Shown: positions 34,271 through 43,952, counted from the first letter of the stretch. The stretch: DNA of 64,000 nt from Rossellomorea vietnamensis (GCF_001305855.1 NZ_LIXZ01000006.1:212828-276827), one strand, 5' to 3'. Made by a program: numbers and translations. The notes: generated from the sequence alone by a model not told the origin.

Positions 34271-35962
34271 ATGACTACAATAAAGAAAAAGGTATTATCA
34301 GATATTGAAATAGCTCAACAATCAACATTGCTGCCGATCCTGGGCATCGCAAAGAAAGTAGGCCTTGAAGAAGATGATATTGAGCTTTATGGCAAATACA
34401 AAGGGAAAATTTCCTTTGAAGCGATACATAAGCTGAAAGAGCACTCAGAGGGGAAATTGATCCTTGTCACATCGATCAATCCAACGCCTGCGGGTGAAGG
34501 GAAGTCTACGGTGACAGTGGGGCTTGGGGATGCGCTAAACCAACTAAATAAGAACGCCATCATCGCCATGAGGGAGCCTTCCCTGGGACCGACGATGGGG
34601 ATTAAAGGAGGAGCAACGGGTGGCGGTTATTCACAAGTGCTTCCCATGGAGGACATTAACCTCCACTTCACTGGTGATATCCATGCCATTTCTACAACCA
34701 ATAATGCACTGGCTGCGTTAATGGACAATCATATTCATCAAGGTAATGAGTTGAATATCGATCAAAGAAGGGTGGTATGGAAACGGGCAATCGATATGAA
34801 TGATCGTGCTCTTCGTCAAATTATTGTTGGCTTGGGCGGTCCTTTACAAGGGGTTCCAAGGGAAGACGGATTTGATATCTCTGTGGCGTCAGAGATAATG
34901 GCCGTACTTTGTTTGTCGGAGAGTCTTGAAGAGTTAAGAACAAGACTGGGACAGATGGTGGTTGCCTATAACACTGCAAAACAACCTGTAACCGTGGAGG
35001 ACCTTGGAGTCGAAGGCGCTTTGACATTATTGCTGAAGGATGCACTCAAGCCTAATCTTGTCCAGACGATCGAGCATTCGCCTGCCCTTATCCACGGAGG
35101 TCCGTTTGCCAATATAGCTCACGGCTGCAACAGTGTCATGGCGACGAAAACAGCTTTGAAGCTTGCGGATTATGTGGTGACAGAATCCGGGTTCGGGGCG
35201 GATTTAGGAGCAGAAAAATTCCTGAATATCAAATCCAGGGCTGCAGACATAGCTCCTGATGCCGTTGTTCTTGTTGCGACCATCCGTGCTTTGAAAATGC
35301 ACGGGGGGCAACCTAAAGGAGAACTTCAATCAGAAGACTCAGTAGCTCTGCAAAAAGGTTTATCCAATTTGAAAAAGCACATGGAAACATTGGAACATTT
35401 CAACGTTCCGTTTGTCGTTGCTGTCAACCGGTTTGTGACAGACAGCGATTTGGAAATCCAGACCCTCATCCAATGGTGTGAAAACCAAAAAGTTGAGGTT
35501 TCACTGACCGATGTCTGGGCTAAAGGTGGAGAGGGTGGAATCGATTTAGCACAAAAGGTATTAAATGAAATAGAAAGTAATACTAAGGAGTTCGCTCCCC
35601 TTTACGAGCTGAGTGATTCCCTGCAAATGAAAATTGACACCATAGCCAAAAAAGTATATGGCGCAAGTGGGGTGGAGTACACGGTCAAAGCAAGAAGGCA
35701 GTTGGAAGAGTTTGAAACACGCGGCTGGGGCGTTCTCCCGATCTGTATGGCCAAGACGCAATACTCCCTCTCTGATGACCCGGCTAAACTCGGCCGTCCG
35801 GAGAATTTCACCATCACGATACGCGAACTGAAGCCAAAGATCGGAGCAGGCTTCATCGTTGCTTTGACGGGGGAAGTCATGACGATGCCCGGACTGCCGA
35901 AAAAACCGGCTGCCTTCGGTATGGATGTAGATGAAGACGGCAGGGCAATCGGACTGTTTTAA
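34271..35962 (+). CDS. fhs: Formate-tetrahydrofolate ligase
   Basis: A 563-residue ATP-dependent enzyme making 10-formyl-THF from formate, THF and ATP. The P-loop TPAGEGKST is at 72-80. Other signatures are [33 protein letters not shown] and [16 protein letters not shown]. The length is normal. AGAGGGTGA precedes the ATG. B. subtilis 168 lacks fhs and uses FolD/PurU routes, so this is extra one-carbon capacity. The next gene follows by 29 bases. Confidence 0.97.
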   Translation: MTTIKKKVLSDIEIAQQSTLLPILGIAKKVGLEEDDIELYGKYKGKISFEAIHKLKEHSEGKLILVTSINPTPAGEGKSTVTVGLGDALNQLNKNAIIAMREPSLGPTMGIKGGATGGGYSQVLPMEDINLHFTGDIHAISTTNNALAALMDNHIHQGNELNIDQRRVVWKRAIDMNDRALRQIIVGLGGPLQGVPREDGFDISVASEIMAVLCLSESLEELRTRLGQMVVAYNTAKQPVTVEDLGVEGALTLLLKDALKPNLVQTIEHSPALIHGGPFANIAHGCNSVMATKTALKLADYVVTESGFGADLGAEKFLNIKSRAADIAPDAVVLVATIRALKMHGGQPKGELQSEDSVALQKGLSNLKKHMETLEHFNVPFVVAVNRFVTDSDLEIQTLIQWCENQKVEVSLTDVWAKGGEGGIDLAQKVLNEIESNTKEFAPLYELSDSLQMKIDTIAKKVYGASGVEYTVKARRQLEEFETRGWGVLPICMAKTQYSLSDDPAKLGRPENFTITIRELKPKIGAGFIVALTGEVMTMPGLPKKPAAFGMDVDEDGRAIGLF

Positions 35963-35990
35963 CGATGAAGAATGGAAAGGAGGGGCGAAA

Positions 35991-36488
35991 ATGTTTGACC
36001 CAACTGCATTTGATAACTTAAAGGTCATCTTTGAAGGAGCAGTCTACGATCTTGACTTGACAGGGGATATTCAGATACTCGATCGGAAGGATTTGTTTGA
36101 TTTTGCTCACTATGAGCGCTGTTATCAAATTCATTATTCCCTCCCATATAAAAAATCACTTTCAATCCAATTTCATCTGAAGGCGGATATGGGGCATTTC
36201 CTGGCAGAAAGAAAGATGATGACTGAAAAGAATACGGCGGGAGCGGACATCCTCATCGTCTATAAAGGCGATGAAAAACTTCAACGTCACTTGGAGACCC
36301 TTGAAGAGGCCTGGGGGGAAGATAAACACTGGGAGTGGAAAGAAGTGAAGTCTTCCGTTAAACCGACCTCATATGAGGGGATCTTATCCTTCAATCGGGT
36401 GATTACGGAGGAAATGGTCGATGATGTATTACAGATGATTTCGTTCTCTGTAGACACACTGAAGCAACTGGACCGAATGGACTTCTAG
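35991..36488 (+). CDS. Hypothetical protein downstream of fhs
   Basis: A 165-residue soluble protein (MFDPTAFDNLKVIFEGAVYDLDLTG... to ...FSVDTLKQLDRMDF) I do not recognise. It is acidic, mixed alpha/beta by eye, with no Cys motif or signal peptide. AAAGGAGGGGC precedes the ATG; the frame is open 60 bases further up, overlapping fhs. Its 29-base spacing from fhs suggests co-transcription. Confidence 0.75.
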   Translation: MFDPTAFDNLKVIFEGAVYDLDLTGDIQILDRKDLFDFAHYERCYQIHYSLPYKKSLSIQFHLKADMGHFLAERKMMTEKNTAGADILIVYKGDEKLQRHLETLEEAWGEDKHWEWKEVKSSVKPTSYEGILSFNRVITEEMVDDVLQMISFSVDTLKQLDRMDF

Positions 36489-36531
36489 TCCTAAGTTGAG
36501 CTCATATAAATAGAAAAAAGGGGGATTTTTC

Positions 36532-37389
36532 ATGAGAATAGCATGGGTAACTGATAGTACTGCATTTGTTCCAAATCAATTAGAGAGTGGGGAAAATGAC
36601 ATCTATGTTGTTCCGATGAGTATCCTGTTCGGAGAGAAGGAATATATGGACGGCATTGACCTGTCCCCTGAAGAATTATTCGCTAAATTAAGGAACGAAA
36701 AGGTGGAAGTGAAAACCTCCCAGCCTTCAATCGGAAGGTTTAAGGAATTATTCGAACAACTGTCAAGGGACTATGACTATATCTTCTCCATCCATGTTTC
36801 GTCTCATTTCAGCGGAACTTATTCTTCTGCTTATCAGGCTGCGGAACTACTGAAGGAGACCATTCCGAATATTTGTTGCATTGATTCGAAGATCCTTTCC
36901 AATCCGTTGACGGAATTGATCCAGTACGGTCAACGTCTATCGGAGGAAGGAAAAGATACGATTCAGATAAAAGAAGCGATTGAAGAAAGAATCAACTCCT
37001 GTGAGACATATGTGATGGTAGGGAGCCTGGAACAGCTACATAAAAGTGGAAGGATGGGCGGTCTATCATTCTTTCTGGGTAGCGTCCTGAAGATAAAGCC
37101 CATGCTTTCCATTGAAGATGGTAAGCTTAAAGTGAAGGAAAAGGTAAGAAGCATTAAAAAAGGCTTGAGCAGCATGAGTCACCAGTTGGATCTCGCTCTC
37201 GCAAATCGGAGTATAGGGAAAGTTTCTGTATTACACGGGTTAAATCGGGAGGATGCTTTGGAATGGATGGAACAGTTGAGACAGGCTTATCCGGAAATTG
37301 AATTTGGGGCATATCCCCTGGGGGCAGTGATCGGTGTACATGCTGGCGAAAACACAATCGGTATAAGCTGGTTTTCGGAAAATAAATGA
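36532..37389 (+). CDS. DegV family fatty-acid-binding protein, copy 1
   Basis: A 285-residue DegV/EDD-fold protein. RIAWVTDSTAFVP, VKTSQPSIGRFKELFEQL, HVSSHFSGTYSSAYQAAELL and CIDSKILSNPL are the ligand-pocket segments; the GSLEQLHKSGRMGG loop is also diagnostic. Family members bind fatty acids, and FakB proteins deliver them to the kinase FakA. AAGGGGG precedes the ATG. A second family member lies at 48.1 kb. No FakA is present here. Confidence 0.9.
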   Translation: MRIAWVTDSTAFVPNQLESGENDIYVVPMSILFGEKEYMDGIDLSPEELFAKLRNEKVEVKTSQPSIGRFKELFEQLSRDYDYIFSIHVSSHFSGTYSSAYQAAELLKETIPNICCIDSKILSNPLTELIQYGQRLSEEGKDTIQIKEAIEERINSCETYVMVGSLEQLHKSGRMGGLSFFLGSVLKIKPMLSIEDGKLKVKEKVRSIKKGLSSMSHQLDLALANRSIGKVSVLHGLNREDALEWMEQLRQAYPEIEFGAYPLGAVIGVHAGENTIGISWFSENK

Positions 37390-37395
37390 AAAATC

Positions 37396-37438
37396 AAAAA
37401 GGAGTGATGTGTTGATTCAGGCATCCACTCCTTTTTAT
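37396..37438 (+). terminator. degV terminator
   Basis: AAAAAGGAGTG (37396-37406) pairs with CACTCCTTTTT (37426-37436) over a long loop. Confidence 0.75.
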
Positions 37439-37485
37439 TCTGAAAGTAGAACATCATTTGGTACAATGGAAGAGAAGGTGAAAAT

Positions 37486-38130
37486 GTGGAGCGTAAAGAG
37501 CTGGACAGAGTAATAGACTATTTAAAACAAGAGTACATAGGTGAATCAACCGGACATGATTGGTATCATTTAGATCGAGTGAGAAAACAGGCTCTTAGAA
37601 TCGCAGAAAGAGAGCAGGTTTCCCGTACGTATATCATTGAGCTTGCGGCACTGCTTCATGATGTGCCGGACGAGAAATTCGTAAGCGAAGAAGAAGGGAA
37701 GAAAAAACTGGATCATATCCTAATGAATCTCACACTCAACGAAAATGAAAGGGCGTTACTGAAGTCGATCATCTATTCCATCTCGTATAAAGGTGGTCAT
37801 GAAGCGGAATTGACTACGATAGAAGCGAAAATCGTCCGGGACGCCGATCGCCTTGATGCTATCGGGGCGATCGGCATCGCCAGGACATTTGCATATGGGG
37901 GCAGGAAAGGCAGAGCGATGTATAACCCTGATTTTCAAGTGAGGGAACACATGACCTTAGAGGAATACAGAAATGGGGATAGCTCCAGTATCCATCATTT
38001 TCACGAAAAATTACTGAAGTTGAAGGATTTAATGTGCACGGAAACCGGCAGGAGTTTGGCAGAAGAGCGCCATGAATTCATGCTCCGGTTTCTAGAGCAA
38101 TTTAATAAAGAATGGACTGGTCAAGAATGA
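37486..38130 (+). CDS. ypgQ: HD-domain phosphohydrolase YpgQ
   Basis: A 214-residue HD-superfamily enzyme. GHDWYHLDRVRKQALRIA carries the first His, LAALLHDVPDEKF the HD pair, and KIVRDADRLDAIGAIGIART the distal Asp. B. subtilis YpgQ was reported as a dNTP pyrophosphohydrolase. It starts at GTG after GAAGGTG. Its TGA overlaps the ATG of the ABC-F gene, so the two are coupled. Confidence 0.9.
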   Translation: MERKELDRVIDYLKQEYIGESTGHDWYHLDRVRKQALRIAEREQVSRTYIIELAALLHDVPDEKFVSEEEGKKKLDHILMNLTLNENERALLKSIIYSISYKGGHEAELTTIEAKIVRDADRLDAIGAIGIARTFAYGGRKGRAMYNPDFQVREHMTLEEYRNGDSSSIHHFHEKLLKLKDLMCTETGRSLAEERHEFMLRFLEQFNKEWTGQE

Positions 38131-40007
38131 GAATGTTAACAGCTGAGAATCTTTCCAAAACATATGGAGAGAAAACTCTGTTTAAAGATATATCCTTTTC
38201 CATTACCGAGAAGGAAAGGGTCGGACTGATCGGGGTGAACGGTACAGGGAAATCAAGTCTGTTGAAGCTGATTGCAGGAATGGAAGAATATGATACCGGT
38301 GAGCTTTCAAGGCCGAACGACTATCATATTGCCTATCTCCAGCAGGAACCCGCATTTGATGGGGAATTGACCGTGCTTCAACAAGTATTCCGCGGAGAAG
38401 CGAAAATCATCCAGGCTATGAGAAACTATGAAACGGTTCTCATGGAGATGGAGAAGAACCCGGAGAGTCCAAGGGTACAAGGTGAATTATTTGAGGCACA
38501 AAAGCAAATGGATCTTCTCAATGCCTGGGACGCAAGCGCAAATGCTAAAGCCATATTAACGAAGCTCGGCATTCACGATTTCGGGAAGAAGATGAATGAA
38601 TTATCCGGTGGACAAAAGAAGAGAGTGGCACTGGCAGGGGTCCTCATTGAAACTCCAGACCTGCTTATTCTGGATGAACCGACCAACCATTTGGATTATC
38701 AGTCCATAAAGTGGCTGGAGGACTATTTAGGGAAGTATAACGGATCAGTATTACTCGTGACACATGACCGGTATTTCCTTGATAAAGTGACAAATCGGAT
38801 CTTTGAACTGGATGGGGGCAGCCTGTATGCCTATAAAGGGAATTATGCTTCCTTTATAGAAGCCAAAGCTTCACGTGAAGTAGTGGAGCGCCAATTATCC
38901 GAAAAACAGCAAAATCTTTACAGGAGAGAGCTTGCATGGATGAGAAGGGGAGCAAAAGCCCGGTCAACGAAACAAAAGGCACGTATCCAGCGATTTGAAC
39001 ACCTGGAAGATACAATGTCAACCGGACCGTCCAATGGACAAGTAGATATGTCGATTGGAGGAAATCGTTTAGGCAAGCAGGTGTATGAGTTCAAGAGCGC
39101 GTCAAAACAATTTGAAGACAAGCGGATATTAAACGAATTCTCTTTTCTGATCAAGCCGAAAGACCGAATCGGGATAGTAGGGAAAAACGGGAGCGGAAAA
39201 TCAACCTTCCTTAATCTCCTTGCAGGAACCGATGAGCTCACAGATGGGGAATTGATCAAAGGGCAGACCGTCAAGATCGCCTACTATACCCAGGGGCATG
39301 AAGAACTGGATGAAACTATGAGAATGATTGAATATATCAGGGAAGCGGGAGAATATATAACCACGGATAAGGGGGAACAGGTTTCCGTTACGTCCATGCT
39401 CGAGAGATTCCTTTTTCCAATGAGCACTCATGGGACATTGATCCGAAAACTGTCCGGCGGAGAAAAACGAAGGCTCTTCCTCCTGAAACTATTAATGTCA
39501 AAACCAAATGTCCTTCTGCTGGATGAGCCTACCAACGACTTAGACACAGAAACCCTGACAGTGCTTGAGGATTATATCAATGAATTTTCAGGTGTAGTGA
39601 TCACTGTTTCCCATGACCGGTACTTCCTGGATAAAACAGCTGATCAGCTGTTAATATTCAATGGGGACGGTCAGATCGATTTCTATTACGGGGAATATAC
39701 AGAGTATCTGGAGAAGAGTGAAGCTTTAAGTAAGAAGCAGCCGACAGATTCAGTGAAAGAACCCATCCCTGTTAAAGAAGTGAAGGAGAAAAAAAGGCTC
39801 TCTTATATGGAGAAAAGAGAGTGGGATGAAATGGAAGATAAGATGGCAGACATTGAAGCTAAAATAGAAAAAGCGGATACCGAGCTCCAAAAAGTCGGCA
39901 GCAATTTCGAGCGGGCACAAGAGTTGATGAATGAAAGTGAAAAGCTTAACGAAGAACTGGAAAGGCTCATTGAGAGGTGGACCTATCTCTCTGAATTTGC
40001 CGAATAA
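38127..40007 (+). CDS. ABC-F ATPase, YfmR/Uup type
   Basis: A 626-residue soluble protein with two ABC domains. Walker A motifs are GVNGTGKSS and GKNGSGKST, signatures are LSGGQKKR and LSGGEKRR, and Walker B motifs are LLILDEPTNHLD and VLLLDEPTNDLD. A linker (RRELAWMRRGAKARSTKQKARI) lies between the domains and a C-terminal coiled coil follows (ADIEAKIEKADTELQKV). ABC-F proteins bind the ribosomal E site; B. subtilis YfmR helps translate polyproline. Start at ATG 38127, overlapping ypgQ by four bases; ATG 38133 is possible. Confidence 0.9.
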   Translation: MRMLTAENLSKTYGEKTLFKDISFSITEKERVGLIGVNGTGKSSLLKLIAGMEEYDTGELSRPNDYHIAYLQQEPAFDGELTVLQQVFRGEAKIIQAMRNYETVLMEMEKNPESPRVQGELFEAQKQMDLLNAWDASANAKAILTKLGIHDFGKKMNELSGGQKKRVALAGVLIETPDLLILDEPTNHLDYQSIKWLEDYLGKYNGSVLLVTHDRYFLDKVTNRIFELDGGSLYAYKGNYASFIEAKASREVVERQLSEKQQNLYRRELAWMRRGAKARSTKQKARIQRFEHLEDTMSTGPSNGQVDMSIGGNRLGKQVYEFKSASKQFEDKRILNEFSFLIKPKDRIGIVGKNGSGKSTFLNLLAGTDELTDGELIKGQTVKIAYYTQGHEELDETMRMIEYIREAGEYITTDKGEQVSVTSMLERFLFPMSTHGTLIRKLSGGEKRRLFLLKLLMSKPNVLLLDEPTNDLDTETLTVLEDYINEFSGVVITVSHDRYFLDKTADQLLIFNGDGQIDFYYGEYTEYLEKSEALSKKQPTDSVKEPIPVKEVKEKKRLSYMEKREWDEMEDKMADIEAKIEKADTELQKVGSNFERAQELMNESEKLNEELERLIERWTYLSEFAE

Positions 40008-40085
40008 GTCTCTTTCTTTAAGGCAACAAGGATACTGTGTTAAAATGAAAAGTAAATGAACCGTTTAGAGAAAGGGGTAACAATC

Positions 40086-41213
40086 TTGAGGATCGTTTCA
40101 ATTGAACCTACTCCAAGTCCGAATACGATGAAGGTTCTTCTCGATCAGGAAATGAAGGCCGGGAAGAGCAACAATTATAAAAAGGATGAAGCAGAGGGGG
40201 CTCCTCCCGTCATCAAAGAGATCTTAGCGATCGAAGGTGTTAAAGGGGTATACCATGTTGCCGACTTCCTGGCCGTCGAACGGAACGCTAAATTCGATTG
40301 GCAGGAGCTTTTGCCACAGGTGAGAAAAGCATTCGGTGAAGATACAGCTGGTGAGGAAACGAAATCCCCCATGGAGGAACATTTCGGTGAAGTGAATGTC
40401 AGTGTGCAGATGTTCAAAGGAATCCCGATGCAGGTAAAGGTGACAGATGGGGAACAAGAAAAGCGGTTTTCCCTGCCTTCTTCATTCCTTGAAGCGGTTG
40501 GTCAGGCTCAAAAAGAGGGGGATAATGTCGTCCTCCTTAGAAAGTGGAAAGATTACGGCATCCGTTACGGTGATCTGGATGAGATCGGCAGCGACGTGAC
40601 GGCAGAATTGGTTGCAGCCTATCCTTCTGAAAGGCTTTCCAGGCTTGTCGTGGAAGCACAGGAAACAACCGATGCAAAAGGACCCCTCATTTATAAGAAA
40701 AAGCAAAAGGTGACCCTGGAGGATTTTGAAGCGCCGGAATGGGAAACAAGGTATCAGAAACTGGATGCGATGGAAGATCCTACATTGGGTGACTTACCTC
40801 TATTGGAGAAAGCGCTTGAGGACGAGAAAGTATCGATCCGCCGATTAGCCGTCGTGTACCTTGGAATGATTGAAGATGAAAGAGTTCTTCCATTGTTGTA
40901 CAAGGGACTGCATGATAAGTCCGTAACCGTGAGAAGGACGGCGGGTGACTGTCTTTCTGATCTGGGCTTTCAAGCTGCCATCCCGGAAATGGTTACAGCC
41001 TTAAGGGATAAGAGTAAACTGGTTAGATGGCGCGCGGCCATGTTCCTTTATGAAGTCGGTGATGAATCTGCCTTGCCAGGTTTAAAAGAGGCAGAAAATG
41101 ACCCGGAATTCGAAGTGAAACTACAGGTGAAAATGGCCATTGAGCGAATCGAAGGCGGCGAAGAAGCAAAAGGATCGGTTTGGAAACAGATGACTGAAGC
41201 ACGCAACCAATAA
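40086..41213 (+). CDS. ypgR: YpgR, conserved virulence factor C-like protein
   Basis: A 375-residue protein. The N-terminus (RIVSIEPTPSPNTMKVLLDQ) is the NifU/Nfu N-terminal-like domain; the C-terminal half has HEAT-like repeats (LLEKALEDEKVSIRRLAVVYLG, MVTALRDKSKLVRWRAAMFLYEVG). The S. aureus homolog CvfC affects virulence gene expression. The Nfu-like part suggests iron-sulfur or protein-scaffold work, but no CxxC is present. Start TTG 40086 after AAAGGGG, matching the homolog's N-terminus. brxA follows 21 bases later. Confidence 0.88.
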   Translation: MRIVSIEPTPSPNTMKVLLDQEMKAGKSNNYKKDEAEGAPPVIKEILAIEGVKGVYHVADFLAVERNAKFDWQELLPQVRKAFGEDTAGEETKSPMEEHFGEVNVSVQMFKGIPMQVKVTDGEQEKRFSLPSSFLEAVGQAQKEGDNVVLLRKWKDYGIRYGDLDEIGSDVTAELVAAYPSERLSRLVVEAQETTDAKGPLIYKKKQKVTLEDFEAPEWETRYQKLDAMEDPTLGDLPLLEKALEDEKVSIRRLAVVYLGMIEDERVLPLLYKGLHDKSVTVRRTAGDCLSDLGFQAAIPEMVTALRDKSKLVRWRAAMFLYEVGDESALPGLKEAENDPEFEVKLQVKMAIERIEGGEEAKGSVWKQMTEARNQ

Positions 41214-41234
41214 AAAGGAAAGGAATGATGATAC

Positions 41235-41669
41235 ATGTCTATGGCATATGAAGAATATATGAAACAGTTGGTGACGCCGATGAGGCAGGAACTGACACAA
41301 GCAGGATTCAAGGAGCTTGGCACTGAAGACGAAGTCACGAATTTTATGGAGAAAGCAGAAGGGACGACGCTGGTTGTCGTTAACTCTGTCTGCGGGTGTG
41401 CAGCAGGTCTTGCAAGACCAGCTGCAACTCAATCCGTCATGAATAACGATAAGACCCCTGACCATCTTGTTACGGTTTTTGCAGGACAGGACAAAGAAGC
41501 GACTGCCAAGATGAGGGAATACTTCGACGGTTACGAGCCTTCTTCTCCTTCCATGGCTCTACTTAAAGGAAATAAAGTCGTTCACTTCATTCCTAGAGAA
41601 GAAATTGAAGATCACGACGTATCCTCGATTATTTCGAATCTGGTGACTGCATTTAATGAAAACTGCTAA
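41235..41669 (+). CDS. brxA: Bacilliredoxin BrxA (YphP)
   Basis: A 144-residue thioredoxin-fold protein. The active site is C53-G-C55 in NSVCGCAAGLARPA, as in B. subtilis YphP/BrxA, which removes bacillithiol from mixed disulfides on proteins. MSMAYEEYMKQLVTPMRQEL and EPSSPSMALL are close to the homolog. AAAGGA precedes the ATG. Follows ypgR in one unit, as in B. subtilis. Confidence 0.95.
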   Translation: MSMAYEEYMKQLVTPMRQELTQAGFKELGTEDEVTNFMEKAEGTTLVVVNSVCGCAAGLARPAATQSVMNNDKTPDHLVTVFAGQDKEATAKMREYFDGYEPSSPSMALLKGNKVVHFIPREEIEDHDVSSIISNLVTAFNENC

Positions 41670-41678
41670 CAGTCCTTC

Positions 41679-41717
41679 AAAAAAGAGCGGATGACAGAGT
41701 CATCCGCTCTTTTTTTG
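41679..41717 (+). terminator. brxA terminator
   Basis: AAAAAAGAGCGGATGAC pairs with GTCATCCGCTCTTTTTT over a three-base loop. Confidence 0.93.
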
Positions 41718-41773
41718 TGGTAGGATAATGAAAAGATGATAGAAAAACGAATATCCGAAGGAGAATCATTAAC

Positions 41774-42550
41774 GTGTTTGTCACCACTTGTGGAAGAACC
41801 AACCAGAACGTCATAGATAAAGCCCATGAGGCTGCCGATCTTCTTTCTATACCCTATATCCCCAGGGAAAAAAGGTCGATCCGTCACCATATGGAAAAAA
41901 CTGATGGGGACTGCCTCGTCATCGGGAAAGAACGCCTGGAACTTCATACGCGGGAAGGGAGGGGGGAGCCATTCTTTTTCCATCCAAATTCCGCATCCTT
42001 TCGAATCAAGAGGCTTATGAGGGGAGAGAAAGATCCACTCATAGAAGCGGCAGATCTTAAGGAAGGCATGAGCTTCCTGGACTGCACCCTTGGACTTGCT
42101 TCAGACAGTATCATCGCGAGTCATATCGTTGGGGGGAAAGGGAAGGTCACTGGGATCGAAGCAAATAAATTTATTGCCCATATCCTTCTTCATGGTCTTA
42201 AAGAATGGAATTCCCCGCTTACTTCGTTAAATCAGGCAATGAAACGAATAAACGTCGTCAATGGACATTTTGACGAAGAACTCAAGAAATTCCGGAATGA
42301 CGCATTCGACGTCGTTTACATGGATCCCATGTTTGAAGAAGCATTGACCGACTCCCATGGGATCAATCCCATCAGACAATGGGCCAGCTATACCGGGGTC
42401 ACAAAAGAAGGAATAGAAGAAGCGAAAAGAGTGGCCAAAAAGCGGGTCGTATTAAAAGAACACTATCAATCACCCCTCTTCGAAGAAATGGGCTTTGAAG
42501 TCTTGAAAAGACCATCAGCCAAATTTCATTTTGGAGTCATCCGGTTATAA
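41774..42550 (+). CDS. ypiP: Class I methyltransferase YpiP (RsmJ-like SAM-MT)
   Basis: A 258-residue protein of the DUF548/RsmJ-like methyltransferase family. SFLDCTLGLASDSIIASHIVG is the SAM loop, VTGIEANKFIAH the second motif, and VVYMDPMFEEAL an atypical catalytic loop. E. coli RsmJ methylates 16S rRNA G1516; the Bacillus target is not established. It starts at GTG after GAAGGAG. A single-gene unit with no obvious terminator before the repeat at 42.6 kb. Confidence 0.85.
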   Translation: MFVTTCGRTNQNVIDKAHEAADLLSIPYIPREKRSIRHHMEKTDGDCLVIGKERLELHTREGRGEPFFFHPNSASFRIKRLMRGEKDPLIEAADLKEGMSFLDCTLGLASDSIIASHIVGGKGKVTGIEANKFIAHILLHGLKEWNSPLTSLNQAMKRINVVNGHFDEELKKFRNDAFDVVYMDPMFEEALTDSHGINPIRQWASYTGVTKEGIEEAKRVAKKRVVLKEHYQSPLFEEMGFEVLKRPSAKFHFGVIRL

Positions 42551-42647
42551 ATGGCTATGTTCGATTTGAATGTTGTAAGGGCTATGCATTTTTTGTTATT
42601 TGGACGTGGAGTAGGGTGTGCGATTACTATTAATGGGTATCTTTCAT

Positions 42648-42789
42648 AAAAAAAGCGGAGATTTTCCAATTAAGCAAAGTAAATTCACCATTTTCACGGT
42701 TTTTTGAGGAAATAGTCGGAATCTTTCCGTCTTTTTAATCCGAATTTAAGTGCCATACCCAAATTAAAAGAAATTTCTCCGCTTATTTT
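42648..42789. repeat. 142-bp imperfect palindromic intergenic element
   Basis: The ends AAAGCGGAGA and TCTCCGCTTA are inverted. Further in, CCAATT pairs with AAATTAAAAG-type sequence, and AGACGGAAAGATTCCGACT (minus-strand reading) gives an internal hairpin. I recall closely similar 140-base elements between genes in other Bacillus genomes, so this is probably a dispersed non-autonomous repeat. It occupies most of the gap from 42551 to 42971; the rest is AT-rich with no other feature seen. Confidence 0.7.
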
Positions 42790-42927
42790 ATTTATCAAGC
42801 TCGCTTTAGTATCTAAATGAATTGGTTGTAAGCAATCCCGACATTTGCACGGTTATAGTAAAATACATATGCATGGAAATCAACCACTACTCGCTCCATC
42901 AAAATGCAACAATGATTAAGAAAAAAC

Positions 42928-42960
42928 AATAAAATAGACAGGCATCCATAGCCTGTCTAA
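42928..42960 (-). terminator. Terminator for the 25-residue membrane peptide
   Basis: On the minus strand AGACAGGC pairs with GCCTGTCT over a seven-base loop, then TATTTTATTGTTTTTT. Confidence 0.75.
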
Positions 42961-42971
42961 TCTCATACATA

Positions 42972-43049
42972 TTAATCAGTGAATCCTAGTACAATAAAAT
43001 AACCTAACAGAAGTATGTATCCGATATTGATCATAATTCCAGTATCCAT
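42972..43049 (-). CDS. Candidate 25-residue membrane peptide
   Basis: MDTGIMINIGYILLLGYFIV begins a peptide that is one hydrophobic helix ending in GFTD. GGAGG lies eight bases before the ATG, and a proper minus-strand terminator follows the stop at once, so it looks like a complete tiny gene. Peptides like this often act as membrane anchors or modulators of larger membrane proteins. No family recognised; it might instead be a fortuitous frame. Confidence 0.55.
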   Translation of the reverse strand: MDTGIMINIGYILLLGYFIVLGFTD

Positions 43050-43195
43050 TTAGTTATCCTCCTTACAAAGTATCCTCATTAATATACTACCACATAAAGA
43101 TTTTTATATCCTACAAAAAAATGAAACCTTTTTCACTTTTTAAACGTAAGAAGTAGTATAATAATAGACGTAATACATAGGAAAGGACGTTATCT

Positions 43196-43786
43196 ATGTC
43201 GATCTGGCTCAAGAAATCGTTTTTTATCTTACTATCCATCCTGACATTTGGACTTGTTTCACCATCACAAGCCTTTCTGAATGAAGAAAATCATGCCCTT
43301 GCCAAGAATAATGGCAAGCCTTCCACCGTGGAATCGACTCCAGAGGAAACAAGAGAAGAAGAAGCTGGCCTGACCCATGATGTATTTATAGAAACCATGC
43401 TGGTGCAAGCAGAAAAAAATGCATATGAAAAATTCGGGACCAAGATCAAGCCTGTCATAGAGGATGAATTCAAATCGTTAATCCTTCCTAAGATTGAAAT
43501 AGCGATAGCGGAAACAGCAGCAGAGTTTCCGGAAGAAGACTTAACGTCCCTTACCATTTCAGAAGTACCTCAATATGCCAAAACTGAAAAGATCTTTCAT
43601 ATATATGACGAGCGTTCGGGTGAAGATATCATTCGATTTCATGTAAGAAAAGACCATCCGCCAAAAGATGGCTATTATTTCAACTTTCACTACCATACGG
43701 TACATGATCAATTCCAGGCACACCATGAACTCGGGAGCATTTTCTGGAATAAAAACACTCCTCCTCAATGGATGAGCGTATCCTGA
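43196..43786 (+). CDS. ypjP: YpjP-like secreted protein
   Basis: A 196-residue protein with a signal peptide (WLKKSFFILLSILTFGLVSP, cleavage probably after SQA) and a Glu-rich linker, then a domain ending in a His/aromatic-rich segment (RFHVRKDHPPKDGYYFNFHY). It matches YpjP, a B. subtilis protein of unknown function next to thyB/dfrA. AAAGGA precedes the ATG. Here a metalloprotease gene separates it from thyA. Confidence 0.87.
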   Translation: MSIWLKKSFFILLSILTFGLVSPSQAFLNEENHALAKNNGKPSTVESTPEETREEEAGLTHDVFIETMLVQAEKNAYEKFGTKIKPVIEDEFKSLILPKIEIAIAETAAEFPEEDLTSLTISEVPQYAKTEKIFHIYDERSGEDIIRFHVRKDHPPKDGYYFNFHYHTVHDQFQAHHELGSIFWNKNTPPQWMSVS

Positions 43787-43809
43787 CTGACATATATCAA
43801 ATAGGATCA

Positions 43810-43843
43810 AAGCAAGCACGGTGATGAACGTGCTTGTTTTTTT
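43810..43843 (+). terminator. ypjP terminator
   Basis: CAAGCACG (43813-43820) pairs with CGTGCTTG (43829-43836), followed by a T run. Confidence 0.88.
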
Positions 43844-43952
43844 GCTCATTTTTAAGAAATGGAAATAATACTCTCTGAAATAAAGTCTTTTATTATGGTA
43901 AAATAGTAATAAATGTATCATCGGTGCATCATTAGAAAAAGGAGGGATTAAA

